From: Marinobacter caseinilyticus
GTDB taxonomy: Bacteria; Pseudomonadota; Gammaproteobacteria; Pseudomonadales; Oleiphilaceae
Length of the DNA stretch: 64,000 nucleotides
Reading direction: 5' to 3'
Assembly: GCF_011074955.1 (NCBI RefSeq)
Contig: NZ_WUQJ01000031.1
Span: 230,202-294,201 of the forward strand
Below the pieces are notes generated by a model that made no database searches, was not told the DNA's origin, and worked only from the letters and a program-made list of their open reading frames with translations. Numbering within the stretch: position 1 is the stretch's first letter; each line of letters opens with the position of its first letter. Of the stretch, positions 17,588 through 27,187 are shown piece by piece. The position numbers and the translations under genes were made by a program.

Positions 17588-19000
17588 TCAGCTCCGGGAC
17601 GCGGGCGCAAAGTAAAACAGCCGCAGGCCCAGCAACACACTGGCCGATGCCAGGCCACTGGTCAGCCCGATCCAGAATCCGGCGGCCCCCATGGCCGGCA
17701 CCAGCCAGTTCTCGAAGGTCAGTACATACCCCAGCGGCATCCCCAGCACCCAAAACGAAAACAGCATGATCAGCATGGGCAGGCGAGTGTCCTTATAACC
17801 CCGCAAGGCACTGATGCACGTGACCTGAATCACATCCGCAATCTGGAAAAACGCCGCGAACACCAAAAGTGAAACCGTGACCCTCTGTACCGCAGGATCG
17901 CTGGTGTAGAGGCGGGCAATGGGGTCGGCATACGCAAACAGCGCAGTGGCGAACACCAACGCCACCGCAGCGGCCAGGATCAGAGAGCTGCGGGATAACA
18001 GGCGCGCAGTGTCCGGTGCCCGCGCGCCGACCAGGAAGCTGACCCGCAGGGTCAGTGCCATACCGATGCTCAGCGGCAGCATGAACAGCAGCGAAACCAC
18101 GTTGAGGGCTATTTGATGACCGGCCACCACCACTGGCCCCAACGGCGCCAGAAACAGGGCAATCACTGAAAACATGCTGGCCTCGACAAAGATGGTAAAG
18201 CCGATGGGTACGCCGAGTCGCAGAATGGTGCCAATGCTCTGGATTTCAGGCCTTGCGCGTTCGGCGATCAGGTGAAAGCGCTGATAGGCCGCGCTGCGGT
18301 TCAGGTAAACCAGCAACGCGGCGACGGCCACCGCGTTCGAGATTGAGGTGGCCCAGCCACAGCCAATGCCCCCCATGGCGGGCAGCCCCAGTTTGCCGTA
18401 AATAAAAATGTAGTTGAGTGGTAAATTGATGAGCGTGCCCAGTACCGAGAACACCATGATGACCTTGGTGTGGCCCAGACCGTCGGTCAGGCCCCGAAGT
18501 GCAGCCATGAGCAGCATCGCCGGCACGCCCCAGGCAAAGGCATCCAGGTAGCCCTGGGTAATGCGCGCGGTATTGATCTCCAGGTTCAGGGTGTCCAGCA
18601 CGGGCCGCACGTTCAATAACAGCAGGACCATCAGCACGGTGGCACCGGCGCCAATGTATATCCCCTGCCAGGTGGCTGGCATGATACGACTGAATTCGCG
18701 GCCGCCACGATAGCCGGAGATAATCGGCTGTAAGGCGCTGAGAATGCCCATGAACAGCAGAAACAGCGGCATCCACAGACTGCTGCCGATGCCAACGGCG
18801 GCCAGGTCCTCGGCGCTGGCGTGGCCTGCCATCACGGTGTCGATGACACCGTTGGCCATCTGTGCCACTTGCGCAATCAAAATGGGCCCGCCGAGCAACC
18901 CCAGGGTTTTCCACTCCGACAGCGTGCGTTGCCACAGAGGCTGGCGGGGTTCGGGTATGGGTTGGTGTGTCTCGTCCAAGGTCAGTGCCTGTGTTCGCAA
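17588..19000 (-). CDS. MATE family multidrug efflux transporter (NorM-like)
   Basis: A 470-residue integral membrane exporter with twelve predicted helices and the MATE duplication ('GPILIAQVAQMANGVIDTVM' in the first half, 'GVPIGFTIFVEASMFSVIAL' in the second). It exports cationic drugs by Na+ or H+ exchange in known relatives. The 'MANGVIDTVMAGHASAEDLA' stretch is typical of NorM. It is transcribed alone. Confidence 0.93.
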   Translation of the reverse strand: MRTQALTLDETHQPIPEPRQPLWQRTLSEWKTLGLLGGPILIAQVAQMANGVIDTVMAGHASAEDLAAVGIGSSLWMPLFLLFMGILSALQPIISGYRGGREFSRIMPATWQGIYIGAGATVLMVLLLLNVRPVLDTLNLEINTARITQGYLDAFAWGVPAMLLMAALRGLTDGLGHTKVIMVFSVLGTLINLPLNYIFIYGKLGLPAMGGIGCGWATSISNAVAVAALLVYLNRSAAYQRFHLIAERARPEIQSIGTILRLGVPIGFTIFVEASMFSVIALFLAPLGPVVVAGHQIALNVVSLLFMLPLSIGMALTLRVSFLVGARAPDTARLLSRSSLILAAAVALVFATALFAYADPIARLYTSDPAVQRVTVSLLVFAAFFQIADVIQVTCISALRGYKDTRLPMLIMLFSFWVLGMPLGYVLTFENWLVPAMGAAGFWIGLTSGLASASVLLGLRLFYFAPASRS

Positions 19001-19258
19001 AGGAAAAGTCGGCCAGTCTAACGGAGCCTCGGCGCGATTGGATCAGGGCATGCCCTGATTGTCCAGGCGGTGGCGTAGCCACGGTCGTAGGTCGGAACTC
19101 GCCTCCGCATGCCCCCAACGAGGTTGTGATGGTTTTGTGATACTTGTGGTACACACTGTTTAAGGTTGCGTTATACCTCCGTGAGCCCAGGCGTCCACTG
19201 TTGCACCTGAAGCCTGCAACATCCAATGCAGGTCCAACACGAATGCACGGAGAAACGT

Positions 19259-19561
19259 ATGCTAATGGTTACTCGAATGGTATTTACCGCAGCCCTGACC
19301 GTCGCCACCATGGGGATTGGTCCGGTCCACGCGGATGAGATGAAATCGTCTGACAGCATGTCGCAGGCTTCCATGAAGCAAGACGGCATGAAAGACGACG
19401 CCATGATGCACAAGGACATGAAAAAAGACGGTATGAAAGACCATGGCATGAAGGATGACGCCATGGAGCATAAGGCCATGAAGCAAGATGCGATGGAAAA
19501 ACAGACTATGATGGAAGAGGGCATGGCCGCTGACGCAATGAAGAAAGACACCCAGGAATAA
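19259..19561 (+). CDS. Secreted pentapeptide MXKDX-repeat protein, methionine-rich
   Basis: A 100-residue precursor. Residues 1-25 are a signal peptide (cleavage after GPVHA). The mature ~75 residues have almost no hydrophobic core: 16 are Met, placed mostly every fifth residue with Lys and Asp between ('MKQDGMKDDAM', 'MKKDGMKDHGMKDDAM'). This fits the MXKDX pentapeptide-repeat family. The ATG at 19259 has GGAGA ahead; the frame reaches 19226. It is followed by a two-component system and by an exported methionine sulfoxide reductase. A role as sacrificial periplasmic oxidant scavenger, like MrpX of Azospira, is inferred; metal binding is an alternative. Confidence 0.85.
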   Translation: MLMVTRMVFTAALTVATMGIGPVHADEMKSSDSMSQASMKQDGMKDDAMMHKDMKKDGMKDHGMKDDAMEHKAMKQDAMEKQTMMEEGMAADAMKKDTQE

Positions 19562-19585
19562 GCCGATACCGGCTGTCCTGTCAGG

Positions 19586-19610
19586 CGCCCGCCCTTGAAT
19601 CCGGCGGGCG
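19586..19610 (+). terminator. Hairpin between the MXKDX gene and the response regulator
   Basis: An 8-bp perfect stem (CGCCCGCC with GGCGGGCG) 25 bases after the MXKDX stop, with no T-run. It may lower read-through into the regulator genes or protect the mRNA 3' end of the small protein, which would need far more copies than its regulators. Confidence 0.45.
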
Positions 19611-19646
19611 GCCTGGCGGGCACCGATCACGACACATCGAGAGTCT

Positions 19647-20348
19647 ATGACACGCACCGTACTCATAATTGAAGACAACCCCGGCATCGCCCAGCTCGTT
19701 CGTATGCATGTGGAGGATCTGGGGTGTTTGGTGGAGGTCGCCGACCGGGGTGATACCGGCCTGGCACGCTATCGTCAGGGTGGCATTGACCTGGTGGTAC
19801 TGGACATCATGCTGCCGGGTCTTGACGGTTTGGCGGTGTGCCGGGAGATCCGGTCAGACCCCGGGTATACGCCGGTACTGATGTTAACCGCGAAAAGCAC
19901 CGAACTGGACCGGGTGCTCGGGCTTGAAATGGGCGCTGATGACTATCTCACCAAACCGTTCAGCGTGGCCGAGCTGGCGGCCCGGGTGAAGGCCCTGTTC
20001 CGTCGGGTGGACGCCATGGCAGCCACGCCTGAGACTGCCACCGAAAATAAAGTCATTGAGTGCGAGGGCCTCCGGATTGATCCGGCCCGTCGCAAGGTGC
20101 AGGTGGGCGGCGCCGAGGTTGACCTGACCGCTCGCGAGTTTGACCTGCTCTGGCATTTCGCCAGTCACCCGGGCCGGGTGTTCAGCCGCATGCAATTGCT
20201 GGATACGGTCTGGGGGTATAACCACGAAGGGTATGAGCATACCGTCAACACCCATATTAATCGCTTGCGCGGCAAGATTGAGCGAGACCCGGCCAATCCT
20301 TACTTTATCCAGACCGTCTGGGGCGTCGGTTACCGGTTTCGAGAATAA
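19647..20348 (+). CDS. Two-component response regulator, OmpR family
   Basis: A 233-residue DNA-binding regulator. The receiver domain (1-~120) has the acidic pair in 'IIEDN', the phosphorylation site Asp53 in 'VLDIMLPGLDG' and 'LTAK' and 'TKPF' for Thr and Lys. The C-terminal winged helix ('VDLTAREFDLLWHFASHPGR', 'YEHTVNTHINRLRGKIE', 'VWGVGYRF') is OmpR/PhoB type. The kinase gene follows after five bases. The location suggests control of the MXKDX gene and/or msrAB, which is inference. Confidence 0.93.
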   Translation: MTRTVLIIEDNPGIAQLVRMHVEDLGCLVEVADRGDTGLARYRQGGIDLVVLDIMLPGLDGLAVCREIRSDPGYTPVLMLTAKSTELDRVLGLEMGADDYLTKPFSVAELAARVKALFRRVDAMAATPETATENKVIECEGLRIDPARRKVQVGGAEVDLTAREFDLLWHFASHPGRVFSRMQLLDTVWGYNHEGYEHTVNTHINRLRGKIERDPANPYFIQTVWGVGYRFRE

Positions 20349-20353
20349 ACATC

Positions 20354-21832
20354 ATGCTTAAAACACTCTATACCCGGCTCGCCCTGGGCCTGTTTGTGCT
20401 GCTGATTGCGGTGGGGCTGGTGTATTCGTCCATCAGTCTGTATTCGCTGCGTGAGTACAACGCCTCGCTGAATCAGGAACTGAACCGCGATCTGGCCAAA
20501 AAGCTGGTTCAGGACCGCAATCTGGTCTACGAAGGCCGTCTCGACGAAAAAGCCCTGAAAGAGCTGTTCTCGCTCTACATGACCATCAACCCCAGCATTG
20601 AAATATACCTGCTCGACCTGGACGGCAAGATCCTGTCCTACTCGGCGGACCCGGACAAGATCAAGCGTAACCGGGTGTCCATGGCGCCGATCAGGACACT
20701 GCTGGCGGACATGACCGCCTACCCGGTGCTGGGCGATGACCCGCGCAGCCATGATCGGCAAAAAGTGTTTTCCGTGACCGAGGTGCCGTCCGCCGATGCG
20801 CCGGAGGGTTATTTATACGTGGTCCTCCGGGGTGAGGAATACGATGCCGCCGAATGGCTGGCCCGCAGTGATCACTTCATTGAAATGAGCGCCTGGGCAG
20901 TCACCATCAGTCTGGTCTTCGGCATGCTGGCGGGGCTGGCGGTGTTTCGGTTACTGACCCGACGGTTGCGTCAGCTGACGGGACTGGTGGAACAGTTTGA
21001 AAACACCGGTATGAGCCATCAGCCGCACCAGACCTGGCAGCAGCAACGCCCGGTTACCCGGGACGAGATCGACTACCTGGGCGTGACGTTTGATCACATG
21101 GCCCAGCGTATTGCCTGCCAGATTGATGAACTGCAGGAGAAAGACGCCCTGCGCCGGCGGCTGGTGGCGCAAGTGTCCCACGACCTTCGGACGCCGCTGG
21201 CCTCGATGCAGGGCTATGTGGAAAGCCTGCGACTGAAGCGCGACAAGCTGTCGGTGGCAGAGCAGGAACGGTTTCTGGATATCGCTCTCGATGAGGGTCG
21301 ACGCTTGAGTCATCTGGTGGACGAACTGTTTGAGCTGGCGGCGCTGGAAGCCCGAGAAAAGAAACCGGCACCGGAACCGTTTGCACCGGCCGAGCTGATT
21401 CACGACGTAGCTCATAAACACGCGCCGGAAGCGGAGAAGAAGCAGGTCAACCTGGCGCTCTCCGGGCCCACGTCGTTGCCTCTGGCGTATGGCGATCTGG
21501 GCATGACCGAGCGGGTCCTGGACAACCTGATCAGCAACGCCATTACCTACAGCCCGGAAGGCGGCTCAGTGGATCTGGCCATGAGCGCTGATCCGCACTG
21601 GCTGACGGTCAGCGTGGCGGATTCTGGGCCAGGGGTTTCCGAGCAGGACCTGCCGCATATTTTTGATGCCTTTTACCGAGGCAGCGCCCGCAATGCCAGT
21701 GGCCATGCCGGACTGGGTCTGGCCATTGCAAAACGCATCATGGACCTGCAGGGCGGGCACATTGAGGCGCATAACCGCGAGGCCAGGGGCGCGGTCTTTA
21801 TTATCCGTCTGCCGTTGCATCAGGCTGCCTGA
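20354..21832 (+). CDS. Sensor histidine kinase
   Basis: A 492-residue membrane kinase. One helix at ~8-30, a periplasmic domain of ~145 residues, a second helix at ~178-200, a HAMP linker, then the HisKA site 'QVSHDLRTPLASM' with His276, and a full HATPase ('DNLISNAITYSP', 'VADSGPGVSE', 'GHAGLGLAIAK'). The periplasmic sensor has no cysteines and no recognised named domain. Sensing of cell-envelope stress is plausible given the neighbours MXKDX and msrAB. Confidence 0.92.
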   Translation: MLKTLYTRLALGLFVLLIAVGLVYSSISLYSLREYNASLNQELNRDLAKKLVQDRNLVYEGRLDEKALKELFSLYMTINPSIEIYLLDLDGKILSYSADPDKIKRNRVSMAPIRTLLADMTAYPVLGDDPRSHDRQKVFSVTEVPSADAPEGYLYVVLRGEEYDAAEWLARSDHFIEMSAWAVTISLVFGMLAGLAVFRLLTRRLRQLTGLVEQFENTGMSHQPHQTWQQQRPVTRDEIDYLGVTFDHMAQRIACQIDELQEKDALRRRLVAQVSHDLRTPLASMQGYVESLRLKRDKLSVAEQERFLDIALDEGRRLSHLVDELFELAALEAREKKPAPEPFAPAELIHDVAHKHAPEAEKKQVNLALSGPTSLPLAYGDLGMTERVLDNLISNAITYSPEGGSVDLAMSADPHWLTVSVADSGPGVSEQDLPHIFDAFYRGSARNASGHAGLGLAIAKRIMDLQGGHIEAHNREARGAVFIIRLPLHQAA

Positions 21833-21979
21833 TTTGCCTCCGGACTGATCCCGCGAGCGTTATACAATCGTAATAACTTATAGATCAATGCGTGAAGGTT
21901 TATCGGCACACTGGCCTCATGAACAAAACGTAGGCCGTTAGTCACGGCAGAGTGTGCATCCAGCAAAAGAGGTGAAATT

Positions 21980-23137
21980 ATGAGACGTCCAATTGTATTT
22001 GCCGCATTGGCATTGGTCGCCGGGCTCGTTGGCTTTCAGGTCAGCGCAAAGGATGAGATGAAGGATAGCAAGTACGCCCCGGACGATCCGTCGCTCAGCG
22101 TCGCGACGTTTGCCGGTGGTTGTTTCTGGTGTGTGGAAGCCAGTTTTGAAGAGCTGCCCGGCGTCGTGGAAGCCGTGTCCGGCTATAGCGGCGGTGACGA
22201 AGTAGACCCGACGTATAAGCAGGTATCGTCTGGCAGAACCGGCCATACCGAAGCCGTCCAGGTCTATTACGACCCCAAGGTGATTACCTATGAAGGCTTG
22301 CTGCAACGGCTCTGGCGCACCATGGACCCGACCGACGCCAATGGCCAGTTTGTGGACCGTGGCCAGCAGTACCGTCCGGCCATCTTCTACCACAATGCGG
22401 AAGAGAAACGCATCGCCGAAGCATCGAAAGCTGCGCTGGCCGCCAGTGGTCGTTACGACAAGCCGGTGGTGATCGAGATCGTACCGTTCGAGTCGTTCTA
22501 CAATGCCGAGGCCTACCATCAGGACTACTACTTGACGAATCCGGTGCGCTACAAGGTCTACACCTTCAACTCAGGCCGCTATCAGTTTGTCGACAAGATC
22601 TGGGGCGAAGACCGTAACATCGATTACAGCCAATTCCGTCCCGGTGCCATGGGCTCGGATATGAGCAAACAGGCGGCGGAACCGCAGTCGTACCGCAAGC
22701 CCAGCAAAGAGGAACTGAAGGCAACACTGACACCGCTGCAATACCGTGTGACGCAGGAAGACGGCACCGAAAAGCCCTTTAACAACGAGTATTGGGACGA
22801 AAAACGCCCCGGTATCTATGTGGATGTGGTTTCCGGCGAGCCGCTGTTCTCCTCCGCCGACAAGTATAAGTCAGGCACCGGTTGGCCGAGCTTTGTGCGC
22901 CCCATCAGCCCGGATGTGGTGGTCGAGAAAGAAGACCGGTCCCTGTTTGGCGTGCGCATCGAGATTCGCAGCGCGCTGGCGGATTCCCACCTGGGCCATG
23001 TGTTTAACGATGGCCCGCCGCCAACCGGTCTGCGGTACTGCATGAACTCCGCCGCCCTGCGGTTCATTCCGAAGTCCGAAATGGCCGAGGCCGGTTACGG
23101 CGAATACCTTGATCGGGCCACGTCACCGATCAGCTAA
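21980..23137 (+). CDS. msrAB: Exported methionine sulfoxide reductase, MsrA-MsrB fusion
   Basis: Repairs both S- and R-methionine sulfoxide in proteins. The 385-residue precursor has a signal peptide (cleavage near VSA-23). MsrA follows, with catalytic Cys48 in 'GGCFWC', then MsrB ('[11 protein letters not shown]', '[11 protein letters not shown]', 'LRYCMNS' with catalytic Cys about 354). The structural zinc CxxC pairs of MsrB are absent. Export means it works in the periplasm, where reducing power must come from a membrane thiol relay not found here. The 147-base leader has an inverted repeat (GCACACT...AGTGTGC, 21906-21957) and the start has AGAGGTG. It lies downstream of the MXKDX and two-component genes. 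Confidence 0.93.
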   Translation: MRRPIVFAALALVAGLVGFQVSAKDEMKDSKYAPDDPSLSVATFAGGCFWCVEASFEELPGVVEAVSGYSGGDEVDPTYKQVSSGRTGHTEAVQVYYDPKVITYEGLLQRLWRTMDPTDANGQFVDRGQQYRPAIFYHNAEEKRIAEASKAALAASGRYDKPVVIEIVPFESFYNAEAYHQDYYLTNPVRYKVYTFNSGRYQFVDKIWGEDRNIDYSQFRPGAMGSDMSKQAAEPQSYRKPSKEELKATLTPLQYRVTQEDGTEKPFNNEYWDEKRPGIYVDVVSGEPLFSSADKYKSGTGWPSFVRPISPDVVVEKEDRSLFGVRIEIRSALADSHLGHVFNDGPPPTGLRYCMNSAALRFIPKSEMAEAGYGEYLDRATSPIS

Positions 23138-23155
23138 GGGAGCGCCGGCCCCGGT

Positions 23156-25012
23156 TCAGATTCGGAACCGGGCAACCTGCTCACGCAGACTTTCCCCCAA
23201 TTGCGCCAGCTCATTGCTGGCGCTCGCCACTTGCTCGGTCGAGGTGGCCGACTGATCGCTGACGTCCCGGATCAGAGTGACATTCTCATTGATGTTTTCG
23301 GCCACCGACGACTGCTCCTCCGCTGCGGTGGCAATCTGGTTGTTGTATTGCCGGATCTCCTCGACCGCCAGACCGATGTCCTTGATCGTATCCCCGGTGG
23401 AGCGCGCGCTGGTCAGCGTCTGGTTGGCCAGGGCAGTACCGGATTCCATGGTTTTGACCGACGATTCGGCACTGGACACCAGATTGCCGATCAGCTTCTC
23501 GATCTCGGACGCCGAGGACTGCGTGCGTTTGGCGAGCGAGCGCACTTCATCCGCCACAACTGCAAAGCCGCGACCCTGTTCGCCGGCCCTGGCGGCTTCG
23601 ATGGCGGCATTCAGCGCCAACAGGTTGGTCTGGTCCGCCACCGATTTGATCACATCCAGCACCGAGCCAATGTTGTGGGTATCCGTTTGCAGGCCCCGGA
23701 TGCGGGTCGTGGCGTTCTCAACTTCGGTGTTGAGCTTGGTCACGTAGGACAGGGTTTCGCCGACCGCGTGTTCTCCGACGGTGGATTTTTCGCTGGCGTG
23801 GCCGGCGGCACTGAAGGCTTCCTCTGCACTGCGGGCAACTTCATTGACCGTGGCCACCATTTCGTTCATGGCGGTGGCTACCTGGTCGGTTTGATCCCGT
23901 TGCTGGGTGACACCGGCGCTGGCCTGCCGGGTTACGGTGGACAGTTCCTCGGCCGATGACGCAATGTTGGTGGCGCCGGCGTTAATGCCCTGCACCAGTT
24001 CCCGCAGGTTGGTCACCATGGCCCCCAGGGCATTCAGCAACTGGCCCAGCTCGTCGCCGCGTCGGCTGCTGACCTGGGTGCGCAGATCACCGTTGGCAAC
24101 TTCTTGCGCCACGTTAACCGCTTCGCGGATAGGCCGCACAATACTGCGCGTCAGTGCCACCGCCAGCAGGATGCCCAGCGCGATCACGGCCGCGGTGGCG
24201 GCAATGATCATGGTAACGGCCTGAGTGCGGGCGTCGTCCATTTTGGCCAACTGGATGGCCTGCAGAGTCTCGGCCGCCTCGACGCTGGCGCGCGCAACCG
24301 CGACCATGGCTGCCTCCAGCTCCTGTGAGGTCTGATTGATGCTGATGGTGGCCTTGAAATCATCCAGGTAGAGGTTGAACAGGTCCACGATCTGGCCTTT
24401 GAAATCGTCATCGAGAGAGGACGATTTGATGGTGCGGATGGCGCGGTCGGCGGTCACGTCAAAATTCATCAGCACGTCGGTCTGGTTGTTCATCAGGTAG
24501 CCACGCTCGTCCCTGCGCAGCTGTTTCAGGACCGAGTTGGCAGCAAACAGGTCTTCCTCGATACTGAGACGGCCTTCCAGTTTCCAGGCGTCGTCTTCGA
24601 GAGTGTTAATGGCCTGCGCGCGGGCGACCACGACGGCGGCCATCTCTTCCAGCAGCGCCTGGTAGCGCTGGGTGCCATCTTCAATGGTTGCCAGCAACTC
24701 CAGGTCGCTCGGTACGACCAGCTGTTGTTGCAGCCGATCGGCCTGATCAATGACCTCCTGGCTCAGTAGTTGTGCTTTTTCAACATCTTGCTCGCTTTTG
24801 CGAAGCAGAATGTTTTTCTCCTCGATTCGTGCACTCAACAGGGCCGATTTGATGCTGCTGGTTGCCGAGACAATGGCGGACCGTTCCCCATAACGAGTGA
24901 TGGTTTGCAGGCCGGTAAGGCCAATCAGTACCGCCAGCACGATCAACAGTGTGAAACCAATGACGAGTTTTCGCCCTATGGACAGGTTGGAGTACAGCCG
25001 GGTCAAACCCAT
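23156..25012 (-). CDS. Methyl-accepting chemotaxis protein
   Basis: A 618-residue chemoreceptor. Helix ~12-32, a periplasmic ~230-residue helical sensor domain, second helix ~265-290 ('[20 protein letters not shown]'), HAMP, and the signalling domain whose hairpin tip reads '[20 protein letters not shown]' and '[19 protein letters not shown]', which binds CheA and CheW. The sensor looks like a four-helix-bundle type; the ligand is unknown. It is convergent with msrAB, separated by 18 bases. Confidence 0.93.
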   Translation of the reverse strand: MGLTRLYSNLSIGRKLVIGFTLLIVLAVLIGLTGLQTITRYGERSAIVSATSSIKSALLSARIEEKNILLRKSEQDVEKAQLLSQEVIDQADRLQQQLVVPSDLELLATIEDGTQRYQALLEEMAAVVVARAQAINTLEDDAWKLEGRLSIEEDLFAANSVLKQLRRDERGYLMNNQTDVLMNFDVTADRAIRTIKSSSLDDDFKGQIVDLFNLYLDDFKATISINQTSQELEAAMVAVARASVEAAETLQAIQLAKMDDARTQAVTMIIAATAAVIALGILLAVALTRSIVRPIREAVNVAQEVANGDLRTQVSSRRGDELGQLLNALGAMVTNLRELVQGINAGATNIASSAEELSTVTRQASAGVTQQRDQTDQVATAMNEMVATVNEVARSAEEAFSAAGHASEKSTVGEHAVGETLSYVTKLNTEVENATTRIRGLQTDTHNIGSVLDVIKSVADQTNLLALNAAIEAARAGEQGRGFAVVADEVRSLAKRTQSSASEIEKLIGNLVSSAESSVKTMESGTALANQTLTSARSTGDTIKDIGLAVEEIRQYNNQIATAAEEQSSVAENINENVTLIRDVSDQSATSTEQVASASNELAQLGESLREQVARFRI

Positions 25013-25213
25013 GAAAGACGTCCTTTGATGTTTTTGTTAGCACAGTGTTGGTTAGCACAAGGAGGGAGCTACTGCTCTGACCGAATTGCTGCCAAGAAGC
25101 CGTTACCATTAAAGATAGGAAATCCGTCGCTGTAAAGTAAATGTCAATTGCGGCGCCCGTGACCGCTGACCCACGGCTGGTTGCCGGGCCTTCAGGGTGG
25201 CGGGGAGGAAAGG

Positions 25214-25243
25214 TGTCCCGCAAGGCAAGCGCCCTGCGGGACA
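25214..25243 (-). terminator. Probable terminator after the TRAP operon
   Basis: A perfect 9-bp stem (TGTCCCGCA with TGCGGGACA) 14 bases after the dctM stop. Downstream on the minus strand there are only three T in a row, so termination may be partial. Confidence 0.55.
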
Positions 25244-25257
25244 GGTCATTGCGGCAA

Positions 25258-26568
25258 CTAGAAGAACAGGTTGGGCAAGTAGGTGGCGATACTGGGGAAG
25301 ATCATGATCAACCCGAGCCCGACAATCTCCACCAGCACAAACGGAATGATCGAGCCGTAAATGTCCTTCATGGTGATGCTCGGAGGCACCACCCCTTTCA
25401 GGTAAAACAGATTGAAGCCGAACGGTGGCGTCATGTAGCCGATTTCCATGTTGATCACGAACAGGATGCCGAACCAGATCGGATCAAAGCCCAGGGATTC
25501 AACAATGGGCATGAACACCGGCAGTGTGATCAGCATGATGCCGACCGGGTCGAGCACCATCGCCAGCAGGAACGTGATCAGCATCATCGACAGGATAATG
25601 CCCCACGGGCCACCGGGGATCATCTGCACGAAGCCCTCAATCAATTCCTGGGCGCCCATGCTCTGGTAAGCCGCGCTGAAGGCGTGGGCGGCAAACAGAA
25701 TCCACATGATCATACCGGTCAGCTTGAAGGTGCGGATCGAGGCTTCCTGAATCAGGCCCCAGGTAAACTTGCGATACACCAGCGCGGAAATCAGCGCCCC
25801 CAGCACCCCGACAGCGGCGGCCTCGGTGGGCGTGGTGATACCACCAATGATCGAGCCCAGCACCATGACCACAATCAGGATGGGCAGAATCACACTGCGC
25901 AGGGCACGGAATTTCTCAGGCCAGGAAGCACGTTCCTCCGGTGGCAGGGCGGGTGCCAGATGGGGCTGGAAGTAGCAGCGAATCACAATATAGCCGATGG
26001 TCAGCACCATCAGCAGAATGCCCGGCAGGACCCCGGCGGCAAACATCTTGCCGACGGAGACGCCGGTAATCAGGGCGTACAGAATCATCAGGATGCTGGG
26101 GGGGATCAGTATGCCCCAGCCACCGCCGGTGTTGATGCAGCCCAGGGCCATGTTTTTGTCGTAGCCCCGCTCCAGCATCGACGGCAGGGCAATGGTGCCC
26201 ATGGCCACCACGGCCGCGCCGCTGATGCCGCACATGGCGGCAAAAATCGCACAGATAAACAGGGTGCCGATGGCGAGGCCGCCGCGCACACCGCCCCACC
26301 AGAGGTACATCATGCGGTAAAGGTCGTTGGCGACGCCGGTGCGCTCCAGAATCATCGCCATAAACACAAACAGCGGTATGGCCACCAGGGTGAAACTGCC
26401 CATGGTGCCCCAGATCTGGGACGACACCATGTAGAAGGAGTCAAACCCCCAGGTGAAATATAGAAATACAACCGAGACACCGCCCAGCACGAAAGCCAGC
26501 GGCAACCCGAGAATCAGGAAAAACAGCAGGGAGCCAAAAAACAGCAGGGTCAGAATTTCAATACTCAC
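25258..26568 (-). CDS. dctM: TRAP transporter large permease DctM
   Basis: The 12-helix membrane subunit that moves the substrate in TRAP importers, 436 residues. Characteristic stretches: 'LGLPLAFVLGGVSVVFLYFT', 'GGGWGILIPPSILMILYALI', 'PVGIMLITLPVFMPIVESLG', 'MEIGYMTPPFGFNLFYLKGV'. The start overlaps the dctQ stop as ATGA. Together with dctQ and dctP it imports an organic acid using a sodium gradient; the relation to mannitol- or chloroaromatic-type TRAP systems cannot be settled by eye. Confidence 0.95.
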   Translation of the reverse strand: MSIEILTLLFFGSLLFFLILGLPLAFVLGGVSVVFLYFTWGFDSFYMVSSQIWGTMGSFTLVAIPLFVFMAMILERTGVANDLYRMMYLWWGGVRGGLAIGTLFICAIFAAMCGISGAAVVAMGTIALPSMLERGYDKNMALGCINTGGGWGILIPPSILMILYALITGVSVGKMFAAGVLPGILLMVLTIGYIVIRCYFQPHLAPALPPEERASWPEKFRALRSVILPILIVVMVLGSIIGGITTPTEAAAVGVLGALISALVYRKFTWGLIQEASIRTFKLTGMIMWILFAAHAFSAAYQSMGAQELIEGFVQMIPGGPWGIILSMMLITFLLAMVLDPVGIMLITLPVFMPIVESLGFDPIWFGILFVINMEIGYMTPPFGFNLFYLKGVVPPSITMKDIYGSIIPFVLVEIVGLGLIMIFPSIATYLPNLFF

Positions 26569-27110
26569 ACGTGCTCTCCTGCTTCTTCTTCCGGCTCAGG
26601 CGTGTAGTAGCTGAGATTGAAGGCAATGGCGATGTCCTGCAGTAATTTGACGACGCCCTGGAGCACCAGCAAGCCAGCGCCCAGTGGAATGGCGGCCTTG
26701 ATCGGCCAGATCGGCGGATTCCAGGCAGAATAAGTGGTCTCAAGGTTGCGAATCGATTCCTGCGCCATGTCGGCGCCGAAGTACAGCAGGGCCAGGGTAA
26801 AAATGAAAAACACGATGGAGGTGAAGATATCCAGACCGGCCCGGGTGCGGCGGCCGAAATGCGAATACAGCAGGTCCACGTTGACATGGCCTCTGTGGGC
26901 CATGATGTAACCACCGGACAGAATGGCGTAAACGCCAAACAGCATCTGCGTCAACTCATTGGTCCACACGGTGGGTGCATTGAGCAGGTAGCGGAAGCCT
27001 ACTTCCAGCAGCAGCAGAACAAACATGGCAGCGACTAACCAGGCAACCCATCGACCGATAAAATCGTTCAGACGGGTGACGCCGTTCATGAATGCAGTGA
27101 GCGCACGCAT
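26565..27110 (-). CDS. dctQ: TRAP transporter small permease DctQ
   Basis: The four-helix small membrane subunit, 181 residues. 'WVAWLVAAMFVLLLLEVGFRYLLNAPTVWTNELTQ' and 'HVNVDLLYSHFGRRTRAGLD' match the DctQ pattern. It partners DctM, with which it overlaps by four bases. A good ribosome binding site (GGAGG) precedes it, and a hairpin separates it from dctP. Confidence 0.93.
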   Translation of the reverse strand: MRALTAFMNGVTRLNDFIGRWVAWLVAAMFVLLLLEVGFRYLLNAPTVWTNELTQMLFGVYAILSGGYIMAHRGHVNVDLLYSHFGRRTRAGLDIFTSIVFFIFTLALLYFGADMAQESIRNLETTYSAWNPPIWPIKAAIPLGAGLLVLQGVVKLLQDIAIAFNLSYYTPEPEEEAGEHV

Positions 27111-27141
27111 GGCAACCTCCGGGACGGCAAAAAAAACGAGG

Positions 27142-27172
27142 AAAAACCGGGCACTCGCACAGGAGTACCCGG
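27142..27172 (-). terminator. Intercistronic terminator-like hairpin between dctP and dctQ
   Basis: Stem CCGGG-c-ACTC with GAGT-a-CCCGG followed on the minus strand by five T. It lies 15 bases after the dctP stop and inside the operon, so it probably sets a higher level of the binding protein than of the membrane subunits. Confidence 0.7.
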
Positions 27173-27187
27173 CACTGGGGTGTTGGC

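Noticed and set aside
25141..26463. A 440-codon plus-strand open frame
   Set aside because: It lies antisense over dctM, is rich in His, Gln, Gly and Asp from GC-skewed codons, and has no domain; it is a shadow of a clear gene.
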